From the NCBI GenBank assembly GCA_963739085.1, contig CAVTZA010000021.1, forward strand, positions 1 through 64,000: a stretch of 64,000 nt of DNA, read 5' to 3'. Positions 18,564 through 29,306 of the stretch are shown here, piece after piece; position 1 is the stretch's first letter; each line of letters begins with the position of its first letter. The notes beneath the pieces were generated by a model. The model had not been told where the DNA came from, made no database searches, and was given only the letters and a program-made list of their open reading frames with translations. The translations under genes and the position numbers were made by a program. The stretch comes from DATFQE01 sp963739085 (GTDB taxonomy: Bacteria > Actinomycetota > Thermoleophilia > Gaiellales > Gaiellaceae).

Positions 18564-21500
18564 CTATTCACGGTAAGACCTCCCCCTTGGTTTGCTGGCG
18601 TTCGCGAGCAAACCACAGCGTCGGCCGAGCATTGCCGTCGTCACGGTCGGCGCGCGCCCTACGGCCAGGGCGCCGTCGAAGACAGCGCTGAGCGGCGCGA
18701 TCAGGGCGAGTGGGCCACCCCCGATGCGCGTCGCCATGTCGCCCTGAATCTGCGTTGCCGTGCGTGCCTGGTTGTAGACGCGGACCTCGTCGATTCGACC
18801 CGAGAAGTACTGACCGTAGAGAGGAGTCACCGCCGATCGTCAGCGGTCCGGCCGAGGCTTTGATCGTGCCCGTCCGGGCGCGTACTCGCGACCTGCGTGC
18901 CGTTGACATAGAGCCGCAGCGTCGCCCCGTCGTAGGTGCCGGCCAGGTGCGTCCAGACGTTGACGGCGAGGCTGCTCGTCCCGTGACGTCGTCCGAGTAG
19001 TTGCCGACCCAAGACCGCCTCCGACGACGGGCCGCCCGGAGTTGCGAGGAGGTCGCCTCGAGGTAGTAGTCGTCGGCGCCCTTGTAGATGACGTCCCGCC
19101 AGGCGCTGTTGACGGTCGGTCGGGAAGACCCACGCCTCCAGGGTCATCGCGTTCGTCAGGCGCAGGGACGGCGCATCGGGGACGGTCACGCGCGCGCTCG
19201 ACCCGTTGAAGCTCAGGCGCGTTGCCGTACTTGCCGCTCGTCGTCCAGGTGGTGTTCGCGACCGTGCCGGAGTTGCCGCTGCCGGACGAGTCGGCGACGC
19301 GTGGTTCCCGTTCCCTCGTCGAAGGAGTAGGCGGCGACGAGGCCCGAGCCGGCCGCCTGCGTCACGGCGGTGGCGGTGCCCGAGTACGGGCCCGAGGTTG
19401 ACCGCCGCGTCGACCGCGCGGACACGGTAGGTGTAGCTCGTGGACGGCGGTCAGGCCGCCGTCCGTGTAGCTCGTCCCCGTCGGGGTCGCGATCTGCGTG
19501 AACACACTGCAGCCCGCGTTCTGACAGCGCTCCACCCGATAACCCGTCACCCCGACGTTGTCCGTCGCCGCATTCCAGGTCAGGCTGATCTGCGACGAGC
19601 TGCGTCGCCGTCGCCTGCAGGTTCCCCGGCGCCGTCGGCGGCTGCGTGTCCGGCGCCGCCGGCGTCACCGCCGTGGCCGTGCCCGAGTAGGGCCCCAGGT
19701 TGATCGCCGCGTCGACCGCGCGGACGCGATACGTGTAGCTGGTCGACGCGGTCAGGCCAGTGTCGCTGTAGCTCGTCCCGGTCGGCGTGGCGATCTGCGT
19801 GAAGACGTTGCAGCCCGCGTTCTGGCACCGCTCGACGCGATAACCGGTGACGCCGACATTGTCCGTCGCCGCATTCCAGGTCAGATTGATCTGCGTCGAA
19901 CTGGTCGCCGTCGCCTGCAGGTTCCCCGGCGCCGTCGGCGGCTGCGTGTCCGCCTGGGTGACCGCGGTGGCGGTGCCGGAGTAGGGCCGAGGTTGGTGGC
20001 GGCGTCGACCGCGCGGACGCGATAGCTGTAACTCGTCGACGGCGCCAAGCCGCCGTCGGTGTAGCTCGTCCCGTCGGCGTAGCGATCTGCGTGAAGACGT
20101 GCAGCCCGCGTTCTGGCACCGCTCCACGCGGTAACCGGTAACCCCGACGTTGTCCGTCGCCGCATTCCAGGTCAGATTGATCTGCGTCGAACTGGTCGCC
20201 GTCGCCTGCAGTTCCCCGGCGCCGTCGGCGGCTGCGTGTCCGCCTGGCGTGACGGCGGTGGCGGTGCCCGAGTACGGGCCGAGATTGACCGCCGCATCAA
20301 CCGCGCGGACACGGTAGGTGTAGCTCGTGGACGGCGGTCAAGCCGCCGTCCGTGTAGCTCGTCCCCGTCGGCGTCGCGATCTGCGTGAAGACATTGCAGC
20401 CCGCGTTCTGACAGCGCTCCACCCGATAACCCGTCACCCCGACGTTGTCCGTCGCCGCATTCCAGGTCAGGCTGATCTGCGACGAGCTGGTCGCCGTCGC
20501 CTGCAGGTTCCCCGGCGCCGTCGGCGGCGTCGTGTCCGCCGCCGCCTGCGTCACCGCCGTGGCCGTGCCCGAGTAGGGCCCCAGGTTGATCGCCGCGTCG
20601 ACGGCGCGGACGCGATACGTGTAGCTGGTCGACGCGGTCAGGCCAATGTCGCTGTAGCTCGTCCCGGTCGGCGTGGCGATCTGCGTGAACACGTTGCAGC
20701 CCGCGTTCTGGCACCGCTCGACCCGATAACCGGTGACACCGACATTGTCCGTCGCCGCAGCTCCAGGTCAGATTGATCTGCGTCGAACTGGTCGCCGTCG
20801 CCTGCAAGTTCCCCGGCGCCGTCGGCGGCTGCGTGTCGGGCGGGGGAGCCCCGCCGATCGGCGTCGCCATGTCGGTCTGGACCTGCGCCTGCGTCAGGGC
20901 GGAGTTATAGATACGAACGTCGTCGATTCGACCAGCGAAGTACTGCCCATAGAGAGGGTCACCGCCGAACGTCAGCGGCCCGGCGGAGGCTTTGATCGCG
21001 CCCGTCCTGGGGGTGCTCGCGACCTGCGTGCCGTTGACAAAGAGTCGCAGCGTCGCCCCGTCGTAGGTGGCCGCCAGGTGCGTCCAGACGTTGACCGCGA
21101 GGTTGCTCGTCCCGTACGTCTCCGAGTAGATGCCGCCGAAGACCCCTCCGATGACCGGCCGCCCGGAGTTGGAGGAGGTCCCCTCGAGGTAGTAGTCGTC
21201 CGCACCCTTGTAGATCACGTCCCGCCAGGCACTGTTCACGGTCGTCGGGAAGACCCAGGCCTCGAGGGTCATGGCGTTCGTCGGCCGCAGCGAGGGCGAG
21301 TCGGGGACGGTCACCCGCGCGCTCGAGCCGTTGAACGAGAGCGCGTTTCCGTACTTGCCCGCGGTGGTCCAGGTCGCGCTCCCGATCGAGCCGGCGTTCC
21401 CACTCCCGGAAGCGTCGGCGACAGTCGTGCCGGCGCCTTCGTTGAAGGAGTAGGCCCCGACGAGGCCGCCTGGGCCTGACGTCGCCTGGTAGGTGGCGAC

Positions 21501-23872
21501 GAGGCTCTGGTCGACGTTCGGAACGGTGACGCCGTGGGTCTGCGCCCCTCCGTCGGACCACGAGGCGAAGGTGTACGCAGTCCCTCCGCTCGACTGGTTC
21601 GGCGCAGTGATCGTGTGCTGGAAGCCCTTCAGGTCGTCCATCACGAACGGCGTCTGCTTGCTGATCCCGTCGACCATCAACGTCAGGCCGCTCGGCACGG
21701 TGTCGTAATTCACGTTGACCTTGTCCGGGAAGACGGTGACCGACGTCGAGGCGGTCAACCCGGTGGAATCGGTGACCGTGAGCACGATCTCGTAGTTCGT
21801 CGAGCCCTCGAAGTCGTGTCCGCTCGTGGGGATCTGGAGCGTTCCGCTCGTCGTGTTCGTGAACGGCCCGCCCCCCGGATGGATGTGCGAGTCGTGGTGG
21901 AAGAGGATCGTCCAGGAGAAGGCGCTCGCCGGGAGTGGCCCGTCCTCCGCGTCGGTCGCCGACCCGGAGTACGTGATCGTGTCGCCGGCCCTGAAGGTGG
22001 CTCCGGTCGCCGGCATGAGAATGGTCGGCGTCGGAGGCGTGCCCACCCTGATCGTGAGATCGTTCGACACCGCGGTGCTGGAGCCGTCGGAGACCGTGAG
22101 CCGGGCGACGTACTGGCCAGGGTTCTGGTAGGTGTGCGTCGGGTTCGCCTGCGTCGAAGTCCCCCCGTCCCCGAACGTCCACGAGTAGGAGAGCGGCACG
22201 CCCTCGGGATCGGACGATCCCGCGCTCGAGAAGCCGACGGGTAGGGGCGCCTGGCCGGAGGTGGGATTCGCGCTCGCCGCCGCGACCGGCTGCTGGTTTC
22301 CGACGACGTAGCGGATCCGCCTGATCGCCGCCGGGTTCTGCGTATCGCCGAAGAAGCCGATGTCCACGTAGTAGAGCGATCCGTCCGGCCCCTCGAGGAG
22401 TTTGACCGGGTCGCCCATGGCCAGGTTGTCCAGGCTTCCGTCAGCGGGCCAGAAGCTCATGACCTGCTGGAGATCGCCGTTCCCGTCGAACTTGGCTCGG
22501 TGAATCCAGTGCTGTACGTAATCGCCGAAGAAGTAGCTGCCGTAGTACTCGCTCGGGAACTGGCTCCCGCGATAGACGACGCCGCCGGTGATGCATGCGT
22601 CCCGCCCTCCGTCCGTGTACGAGTAGGTCGGGTTCGTCATTCCCGAGACGCCGCACGGTCCCTCACAGGTCGGCCAGCCGTAGTTCGCGCCGCGCACGCC
22701 GACGTTGAGCTCCTCGGTGGGAGTTGCTGGAGCCCACGTCGCCGATGAACATCTTTCCCGTGACCGGGTCGATCGACATCCTGTATGGGTTGCGGAGTCC
22801 GTAGGCCCAGATCTCGTCCCGGTTGGGGCCCGCCCCGTCGTAGAACGGATTGTCCGTCGGGATCGTCCCGTCCTTGTTGATCCGCAAGATCTTGCCCCGC
22901 GGAATGTCGAGTCGTTGCGCATCGGCCGGCGTCCAGTTGTCGCCGGTCGAGATGTAGAGCTTGCCGTCAGTGCCGAAGGCAAGCGCGCCGCCGAGGAGTC
23001 CTTCAGCCCGCGATGTCGGGGTCCTCCCAGAGCATCACTTCACTTCCTGGAACGGTCCCGTTACCGCTGGCCGTGAACCGCGACACTCGGTTGTGGTTCC
23101 CGGAGGCGGTCGCGCGCGTATAGAAGATGTAGTAGAAGCCGTTCTGGGCGAAGTTCGGATCGACCTGGATGTCCAGCAGTCCCTGCTCGTGGATCAGTCG
23201 GCTTCCGTCCAGTTGCAGGAACGGCGTCGGGTCCGGCTGACTGGCCCCGGGCTGGACCACCCAGATCGTCTCGGTCAGCTCCCCGACGAGCATGCGGCGG
23301 TCGGGGAGGAATGCCAGGGTGGTCGCGGCGGTGATCCCGGGCACGACGACCTCGTTGACGAAGCCGGGATTGGTCGTCGTGACGGAAACACCGGTCGACG
23401 TCTTCTGGTTGCCGGCCGCGTCTCGGGCAACGGCCGTCAGCACGTGAGCGCCGTTGCTCACCGTGGTCGAGTCCCATTCGCGCAGATACGGCGCGGTGGT
23501 GTCCACTCCGAGGCTGGTGCTGCCGTCCAGGAAGAACTCCACGGACTGCACGCCCACGTCGTCGGTAGCGTTGGCTGCCAGGCTCACGACGTGAGTTGCC
23601 GTCGATCCAGCGGTCGGGGACGTGAGCGAGACGGTGGGAGGCGTCGTGTCGGCCGCCACCTGCCCGTGCGCCTCGGGTGCGGGGATCGACGACGGCAGGA
23701 GGGTCCCGAGCACCACTGCTGCGACCAGCAGCAGAAGCAGGTTGGCGCGCCGACTTGCGACCTGCCCGCCAGAGCGCGCCGCGACGGGCTGACCGCACTC
23801 CCTCGAGCGGACGCCGGAGTGACGTCCGAACCTAGGGGCATCGACGCGTCCAGAACACCGCAGCCTCCTCAA
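18564..23872 (-). pseudogene. Giant modular secreted protein: sorbosone dehydrogenase-like, PKD, LamG, five FN3, LamG; many frameshifts
   Basis: Reading from 23872: a signal-anchor region, then an Ig-like segment (SLTSPTAGSTATHVVSLAA). Next is a glucose/sorbosone dehydrogenase-type propeller (GLLDIQVDPNFAQNGFYYIF, then DEIWAYGLRNPYRMSIDP and GVRGANYGWPTCEG). A PKD domain follows (YSWTFGDGGTSTQANPTHTY), and then a LamG/concanavalin domain (LVGAYSFNEGAGTTVADASG, then MTLEAWVFPT). Five FN3 units and a second LamG end the protein. The frame breaks near 23005 and 22730, and repeatedly between 20770 and 18830. The homologous sequence always continues in another frame. Full length would be about 1,770 residues. 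It is probably an extracellular carbohydrate-active or binding protein. The stop TAG at 18564 overlaps the probable start of the DUF6351 gene. Confidence 0.8.
19360..20840 (-). repeat. Five near-identical ~290-bp FN3-coding repeats
   Basis: Each unit encodes a fibronectin type III domain. It opens with DTQPPTAPGNLQATAT, continues INLTWNAATDNVGVTGYRVE and RCQNAGCNVFTQIATPTGTS, and ends YRVRAVDAAINLGPYSGTA. Unit boundaries fall near 20840, 20545, 20240, 19950, 19650 and 19360. The DNA copies differ mainly by single-base indels, which break the frame in several units. The Cys pair in RCQNAGC could form an intradomain disulfide. Near identity points to recent amplification or gene conversion. Confidence 0.85.
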
Positions 23873-23973
23873 ACCTGATTTTCTGGGCGCGCCGACATCG
23901 TGACACAGATGGCGGTAAAGACAAAGGGCGGGAGCCTCGGCCGACGGGCGAAAGCTGGCCCGCGGAGCGCCGT

Positions 23974-24001
23974 GGGGTCGCCGCCGGTGAGCGGCGACCC
24001 C
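23974..24001. terminator. Hairpin terminator
   Basis: An 11-bp perfect stem (GGGGTCGCCGC / GCGGCGACCCC) has a 6-base loop. It lies 18 bases beyond the stop of the minus-strand membrane protein gene at 24020. Confidence 0.75.
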
Positions 24002-24019
24002 TCGGCGAGATCGCTGGGC

Positions 24020-24670
24020 CTACGAGCGGGCGACGAGCATCACGAGCGAAGCGACCGCGATCCAGGCGAGCCAGGCGAACATCCCGAGGAACGCGACCGT
24101 CGCGAGTGACGCGATCCCCGCGAGAACGCCGAGCCAGCCCAGCCAGGCCGGCAGCCCGCCGCGCATGGCCGCGAGCGAGGCGGCGACGGCGAGGACGGCC
24201 GCGCCCACGCCGGCCGCGCCGAACGCGAACCAGCCGACGTCGTCGAAGGCTAGGTACGCCTGTGCCTGGGCGAGCGCGACCGCGCGGTTCCCGGGCACGT
24301 CGACGAGCGGCGCCATCCACACCGTCCAGCAGAGGGAGAAGCAGAGCGTGAACAGCGTGCCGCCGATCAGCACGAGCGCGGACTCGGTCGCGGTCGCGAT
24401 TCCCTGCAGGCGAGCGTGGAGCCCGGCGACGAAGAGGCCGCCGAGCGCGATCGAGGCGAGCGCGAAGAGCGCGATGGCGACGGTCCAGGCCTCGTGGGCA
24501 TGGGCGTAAGCGACGACCTCCGCAGGGGTCTCCCCGGTGTCGTCGCTGGCCGGGCTGAGCATGATCCCGATCAGGCCGGCGACGAGGCCGAGGCCGCCGA
24601 GCGGAGCCAGAAGCCTCGCCCAGTTGATCCGGGAGCGGACGAGACCGGTATCGAGTGTGGTCGTGGTCAT
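24020..24670 (-). CDS. Six-helix membrane protein of unknown function
   Basis: This 216-residue protein is almost entirely hydrophobic. Helices lie near residues 20-40, 62-84, 97-120, 140-165 and 172-210. The pattern resembles DUF4386-type actinobacterial proteins, but no decisive motif is visible. The ATG at 24670 has GGAGGAA upstream. It follows the cupin gene by 26 bases on the same strand, so the pair is probably one transcript divergent from the SARP regulator. Confidence 0.75.
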   Translation of the reverse strand: MTTTTLDTGLVRSRINWARLLAPLGGLGLVAGLIGIMLSPASDDTGETPAEVVAYAHAHEAWTVAIALFALASIALGGLFVAGLHARLQGIATATESALVLIGGTLFTLCFSLCWTVWMAPLVDVPGNRAVALAQAQAYLAFDDVGWFAFGAAGVGAAVLAVAASLAAMRGGLPAWLGWLGVLAGIASLATVAFLGMFAWLAWIAVASLVMLVARS

Positions 24671-24696
24671 GCGTGTTCCTCCTTCGCGAATTGGGA

Positions 24697-25272
24697 CTAG
24701 ACGCCGAGGGCCGTCGGGGCCTTGGGCGCGCTGGGCTCGTACGCCGGCCGGTAACCGACGAGGCGGCCGAGCGGTGCACCCAGAGCGAGCCCGAGCCGTT
24801 GGAGCCAGGCGGGCGGGAACGGCAGCCGCACGTCACCGAAGTGGTGGCGGGCGATGACTGCGAGCCGCAGCGGGTTCGGCATGCCCTTGCGGTTGACCTT
24901 GCCGTCGGCCGCGAGCGAGAACATGGTCTCGATGAGCTGCTCGAACTCGAGTGCAGGCGTGATCTCGCACACGAAGTGCGCGGTCTCCTCGCCGACGTTC
25001 CGGAACCTGTGCGGCATGCCGGCCGGGACGAGCACCCGGTCGCCGGGCTTCGCGACGACCTTCTGCTTGCCGAGGCGGAACTCGATCTCGCCCCCGAGGA
25101 CCTCGAACAGCTCGTCCTGCGCGGGATGGACGTGGGCCGCGGCGACGGCGCCGTTCGGCTCCACGAGGGTCTCGACGACGACGCGCTCGCCGTTCGAGTC
25201 GGCCGACGTCGTGCGGAACACGAGCGTCTCGCCGGTGACGGGGTTCGTCAGGGTCTGGCCGGTGGTGATCAC
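24697..25272 (-). CDS. Cupin domain protein
   Basis: This is a 191-residue protein with a single cupin barrel. Motif 1 is in HVHPAQDELFEVLGGEIEF (His-His...Glu pattern), and motif 2 is PAGMPHRFRN. The C-terminal third (LGLALGAPLGRLVGYRP) is hydrophobic and could touch the membrane. It starts with GTG at 25272 after AAGGAGGAAG. A metal-dependent binding or enzymatic role is likely but undefined. It is first in a two-gene unit facing the SARP regulator, hence a possible target of it. Confidence 0.85.
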   Translation of the reverse strand: MITTGQTLTNPVTGETLVFRTTSADSNGERVVVETLVEPNGAVAAAHVHPAQDELFEVLGGEIEFRLGKQKVVAKPGDRVLVPAGMPHRFRNVGEETAHFVCEITPALEFEQLIETMFSLAADGKVNRKGMPNPLRLAVIARHHFGDVRLPFPPAWLQRLGLALGAPLGRLVGYRPAYEPSAPKAPTALGV

Positions 25273-25326
25273 GTGCTTCCTCCTTGGTGCGGGTTGGTCG
25301 GGACGCCACGCACGATCGAGGCGGCC

Positions 25327-25368
25327 GCTTACGATCCGCCCAAGGTCGGCTTAAGAGGTCGTTTAAGC
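25327..25368. promoter_or_regulatory. Divergent promoter with repeated TTAAG-type boxes
   Basis: On the minus strand the motifs CTTAAAC (25367-25361), CTTAAGC (25355-25349) and CGTAAGC (25333-25327) occur in the same orientation at 12- and 22-base spacing. This is close to the 11- or 22-bp periodicity of SARP binding sites. On the plus strand, TTACGA (25329-25334) and TTAAGA (25351-25356) are 16 bases apart. They could drive a nearly leaderless transcript of the SARP gene starting near its GTG at 25369. Confidence 0.5.
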
Positions 25369-28128
25369 GTGGAGTTCAGGCTCTTGGGACCGTTGGAGGT
25401 GCAGGGCGACGACGGCTTGCCCGTGCAGCTCGGCGGGCCGCGTCCGCGGGCGCTGCTCGCACAGCTGCTGCTGCGCCCGAACGAGGCGGTCTCGACCGAC
25501 CGGCTGATCGACGGGATCTGGGGCGAGTCGCCGCCGAGCTCCGCGGCCGGAGCGTTGCAGGTGCACGTCCACGCGCTGCGCAAGGCGCTCGGCGCCGACC
25601 GGATCCTGACCCGCGCGCCCGGCTACCTCGTCCGGGTCGAGCAGGGCGAGCTCGACCTGCTCCGCTTCGAGCGGTTGCTCGCGGAAAACCAGCCTCACGA
25701 AGCACTCGCGCTGTGGCGCGGGCCGGCGCTGTCGGACCTCGCCTTCGAGCCCTTCGCCCGGGCCGAGGCGGCCCGTCTCGAGGAGGCCCGGCTCGCCGCC
25801 CTGGAGGCGCGCCTCGCCCTCGACCTCGAGCACGGACGGCACGCGACCCTCGTAGGTGAGCTCGAGGGCCTGGTCGCGAAGCACCCGCACCGCGAGCGGC
25901 TCCGGTCGATGCAGATGCTCGCCCTCTACCGGGCCGGCCGCCCCGCCGATGCCCTCGCGGCCTACCGCTCCGCGCGGAGCGCCCTGGACGAGCTCGGGCT
26001 CGAGCCGTCACCCGAGCTGCGGGCGCTGGAACGCCGCATCCTCGAGCATGATCCCGCGCTCGGGCCAGGCGCTCCGCCGCAGGAGTCGCACGGCGACGGG
26101 CTCATCGGCCGCGAGCTCGAGCTCGCAGCCGTGACTGCGCTTCTGCGCCGCAGCGACGTGCGCCTCGTGACTCTCACGGGCACCGGCGGGGTCGGCAAGA
26201 CGAGCCTCGCGCAGGCAGCCGCCGCGCAGATCGGCGGCGCGGTCACGGTCGACCTCGCGCCGCTCGCCGACTCGGAGCTCGTGCTCTCCGCCGTGGCTCA
26301 GGCACTCGGCGTCGAGGAGGCAGCGGGCCGGCCGCTCCTCGAGGACGTGATCGCGGTGCTCCGCGAGACGCGCCTGCTGGTGCTCGACAACCTCGAGCAC
26401 CTTCCGAGCGCGTTTCCGCTCGTCGGCCGGCTGATCGGAGCCGCGCCAACCGTGCGCGTCCTCGCCACGAGTCGCGTGCCTCTCCGCATCAAAGAGGAGC
26501 ACGACTACCGCGTCCCGCTGCTGCCGGCGCCCGCGCTCGGCCAGGAGGAGATGGCCGCGATCTCGGGCTTCGCCGCAGTCCAGCTCTACGTCGAACGCGC
26601 CCGCGCCGCGGTTCCGGAGTTCCAGCTGGTCGAGGGCAACGCGCAGGCGGTCGCCCGAATCTGCCGCGCACTGGACGGCCTGCCGCTCGCCATCGAGCTC
26701 GCCGCGGCCCGCGTTCGCGTCCTCGGCCCGGAGGGCACGGCGAACCGGCTCGGCCAGAGCCTCGCCCTCCTGACCCGAAATGCGCCGGACCTCCCGGAGC
26801 GCCAGCGCTCCCTCCGGGCGACGATCGAGTGGAGCGTCGACCTGCTGGACGAGGACGCCGAGCACGTCTTCGAAGCACTCGGCGTCTTCGCCGGCAGCGC
26901 GACCCTCGACGCATTGGAGGCGGTCGCGGAGCCCGAAACGGACGTCCCGCTCGCGCTCGAGACGCTGCTCGACAGCGGGCTCGCGCGCCACGAGGCGGAC
27001 ACCGCCTGGGAGCCCCGTTTCACCATGCTCGAGACGATTCGCGAGTACGCCCTGGAGACGCTGACCGAGCGCGGAAGCCTGCAGGCGACGCGCGACCGTC
27101 ATGCGCAGCACTTCGTCGGGACGCTCACCCGAGCCGACTTCGCTCGCCGAGAAGACCCAGCCGCGTACGCGATCCAGGCCCTCGTTCCCGACCGCGACAA
27201 CTTCCGCCGGGCCCTCGACCACCTGGCGGAGAGGGGAGACGACGGCAGCCTCGTCAACCTCTCGCACGCGCTGCTCGAGTTCTGGCGGCGAACGGGTGCC
27301 ATCGAGGAGGGAATCCAGCGGTTCGAGCTCGCGGTCGCGAGGGCTCCGGCGTCAGATGACGAGCTCCGTGCGAAGGCGTCGCACGGGCTCGGCGTCTTCC
27401 TCTACGTCAGCGGGCAGCTGGAAGCATCCACAGGCCCGATGGACGAGGCCATCCGGCTCTACGAGCGGCACGGCGACACGCTGCTGCTGGGCCGATCGTT
27501 GGTGATGCGGGCGGCGAGCGCGAACGTCCTCGACGACACCGACCGCGCGCTGGAGCTCCAGCAGCGCGCCGTCGTCCTGCTGCGCGAGGCCGGAGACAGG
27601 GTCGGCCTCGGACGCGCTCTGATCGGTCTCGCGTCCTCGAGCTCGAAGCTGGGCGACGAGACGGCGGCGGAAGGCCACCTCGACGAAGCGCACACGTTGT
27701 TCCAGGCGGCCGGCGACCGTGAGTTCGAGGGCTTCACCCTGATGATGCTCGCGCACAAGGCACAGATCCGAGACGCGGACGACCTCAGCGGCGAGCGGCT
27801 GGTCGGAGCGCTCGACATCGCGACGGACGTCGACGACCTGGAGACCGTCGCCTGCGCGTTGCTCATCGCCGCCGAGATCGCCCGCCGGGAAGGTCTCGCC
27901 GAGGAGACCGCCAGGCTCCTGGGCTCTTCGCGGACGACGTTCGCGCTGTTCGGCGAGGGACGCTGGGAGATGGAACGCGGGCACTGGCAGCCGACGCTCG
28001 AAGGCCTCGCCCAGGTGCTGCCACCCGCGCAGATCGAACAGCTGCGGGCGGAGGGCGCATCACGTTCGGTCGAGGAATCGGTCGCGGCTGCACGTGCTGC
28101 TGCTTCGCGGGGTCGAGCGACCGATTAG
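25369..28128 (+). CDS. SARP/AfsR-type transcriptional activator with BTAD, NB-ARC ATPase and TPR domains
   Basis: This 919-residue regulator starts with an OmpR-like winged helix (FRLLGPLEVQGDDG, residues 1-95). The bacterial transcriptional activation domain follows (about 95-240, ending LDELGLEPSPELRALERRIL). An NB-ARC-type ATPase comes next, with Walker A GTGGVGKT at 271-278 and LVLDNLEHL as Walker B. Helical TPR-like repeats fill the last 350 residues. Such proteins bind short direct repeats next to -35 boxes and activate nearby genes, with nucleotide state as the switch. GTG at 25369 is chosen because VEFRLLGPLEV is the canonical beginning. A long upstream extension overlaps the divergent genes. 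Likely targets are the divergent cupin and membrane genes (inference). Confidence 0.93.
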   Translation: MEFRLLGPLEVQGDDGLPVQLGGPRPRALLAQLLLRPNEAVSTDRLIDGIWGESPPSSAAGALQVHVHALRKALGADRILTRAPGYLVRVEQGELDLLRFERLLAENQPHEALALWRGPALSDLAFEPFARAEAARLEEARLAALEARLALDLEHGRHATLVGELEGLVAKHPHRERLRSMQMLALYRAGRPADALAAYRSARSALDELGLEPSPELRALERRILEHDPALGPGAPPQESHGDGLIGRELELAAVTALLRRSDVRLVTLTGTGGVGKTSLAQAAAAQIGGAVTVDLAPLADSELVLSAVAQALGVEEAAGRPLLEDVIAVLRETRLLVLDNLEHLPSAFPLVGRLIGAAPTVRVLATSRVPLRIKEEHDYRVPLLPAPALGQEEMAAISGFAAVQLYVERARAAVPEFQLVEGNAQAVARICRALDGLPLAIELAAARVRVLGPEGTANRLGQSLALLTRNAPDLPERQRSLRATIEWSVDLLDEDAEHVFEALGVFAGSATLDALEAVAEPETDVPLALETLLDSGLARHEADTAWEPRFTMLETIREYALETLTERGSLQATRDRHAQHFVGTLTRADFARREDPAAYAIQALVPDRDNFRRALDHLAERGDDGSLVNLSHALLEFWRRTGAIEEGIQRFELAVARAPASDDELRAKASHGLGVFLYVSGQLEASTGPMDEAIRLYERHGDTLLLGRSLVMRAASANVLDDTDRALELQQRAVVLLREAGDRVGLGRALIGLASSSSKLGDETAAEGHLDEAHTLFQAAGDREFEGFTLMMLAHKAQIRDADDLSGERLVGALDIATDVDDLETVACALLIAAEIARREGLAEETARLLGSSRTTFALFGEGRWEMERGHWQPTLEGLAQVLPPAQIEQLRAEGASRSVEESVAAARAAASRGRATD

Positions 28129-28190
28129 TTTTCGTCTCCGACCGGGTCTACCCCCTGAGAGTTCTCGAGAGCGACGGCAAGGAGGGACGA

Positions 28191-29306
28191 ATGAGCAAGG
28201 TTCGCCTGCTCGTGGGCACGCGCAAGGGTGCCTTCGTGCTGACGGCGGACGGGACGCGCGACGACTGGGACGTCCGCGGGCCGTTCTTCACCGGCTGGGA
28301 GATCTACCACCTCAACGGATCGCCGGCCGACCCCGACCGGATCTACGCGTCGCAGACGAGCGGGTGGTTCGGGCAGGTCGTCCAGCGCTCCGACGACGGC
28401 GGAAAGAGCTGGGAGCCGGTCGGCAACGAGTTCGCCTACGACGGCGAGACCGGGACGCATCAGTGGTACGACGGCACCCAGCATCCATGGGAGTTCGCGC
28501 GTGTCTGGCACCTGGAGCCCTCGCACAGCGACCCCGACACGATCTACGCCGGCGCCGAGGACGCCGCGCTCTTCAAGTCCGAGGACGGCGGCCAGAGCTG
28601 GAAGGAGCTCGCGGGCCTTCGCACCCACACGACCGGCGAGCAGTGGCAGCCGGGCGCAGGAGGGCTCTGCCTGCACACGATCATCATCCACCCCGAGAAC
28701 GAGAAGCGGATGACCGTGGCGATCTCCGCGGCGGGGACGTTCCGGACGGACGACGGCGGCGAGACGTGGCAGCCGATCAACAAGGGGCTGCGCTCACGTG
28801 AGCTGCCTGACGAGGACCGCGAGGTCGGGCACTGCGTCCACCGCATCGCGATGAACGCGTCGCGACCCGACACGCTCTTCATGCAGAAGCACTGGCACGT
28901 GATGCGGAGCGACGACGCCGGCGACTCCTGGCAGAAGGTGAGCGGGAACCTGCCGTCCGACTTCGGCTTCCCGGTCGCCGTCCACGCCAACGAGCCCGAG
29001 ACCGTCTACGTCGTCCCGATCACGAGCGACTCCGAGCACATCCCGCCCGAGGGCAAGCTCCGCGTCTACCGCAGCCGTACCGGCGGGAACGAGTGGGAGC
29101 CGTTGACGAGCGGGCTGCCGCAGGAGAACTGCTACGTGAACATCCTGCGGGACGCGATGGCGGTCGACAGCCTCGACCCGTGCGGGATCTACTTCGGAAC
29201 CACCGGCGGCCAGGTGTACGCGTCCCCCGACGGGGGCGACAACTGGACGCCGATCGTGCGCGACCTCCCCGCGGTGCTCTCGGTCGAGGCGCAGCTGCTG
29301 CCGTGA
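28191..29306 (+). CDS. BNR/Asp-box beta-propeller protein (sialidase-like, WD40/YVTN type)
   Basis: This is a 371-residue protein without a signal peptide. Asp-box motifs S-x-D-x-G-x-x-W recur: RSDDGGKSW, KSEDGGQSW, RTDDGGETW, RSDDAGDSW and ASPDGGDNW. They define a BNR propeller. It starts MSKVRLLVGTRKGAFVLTAD, the form typical of cytosolic exo-alpha-sialidase-annotated proteins. No catalytic Arg triad or Tyr/Glu pair of true sialidases is evident, so enzymatic activity is doubtful. GGAGGG lies upstream of the ATG. The next gene, a MoaD-like carrier, overlaps by four bases, so the two are probably functional partners. Confidence 0.88.
   Translation: MSKVRLLVGTRKGAFVLTADGTRDDWDVRGPFFTGWEIYHLNGSPADPDRIYASQTSGWFGQVVQRSDDGGKSWEPVGNEFAYDGETGTHQWYDGTQHPWEFARVWHLEPSHSDPDTIYAGAEDAALFKSEDGGQSWKELAGLRTHTTGEQWQPGAGGLCLHTIIIHPENEKRMTVAISAAGTFRTDDGGETWQPINKGLRSRELPDEDREVGHCVHRIAMNASRPDTLFMQKHWHVMRSDDAGDSWQKVSGNLPSDFGFPVAVHANEPETVYVVPITSDSEHIPPEGKLRVYRSRTGGNEWEPLTSGLPQENCYVNILRDAMAVDSLDPCGIYFGTTGGQVYASPDGGDNWTPIVRDLPAVLSVEAQLLP

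Noticed and set aside
15957..18863. Plus-strand 968-codon open frame
   Set aside because: It is antisense to the toroid and DUF6351 genes, has shadow-type composition (Arg/Ala-rich) and no domain. High GC keeps such frames open.
19360..20840. Possible CRISPR-like array
   Set aside because: Repeats are ~290 bp and encode FN3 domains. There are no short repeats with unique spacers and no cas genes.
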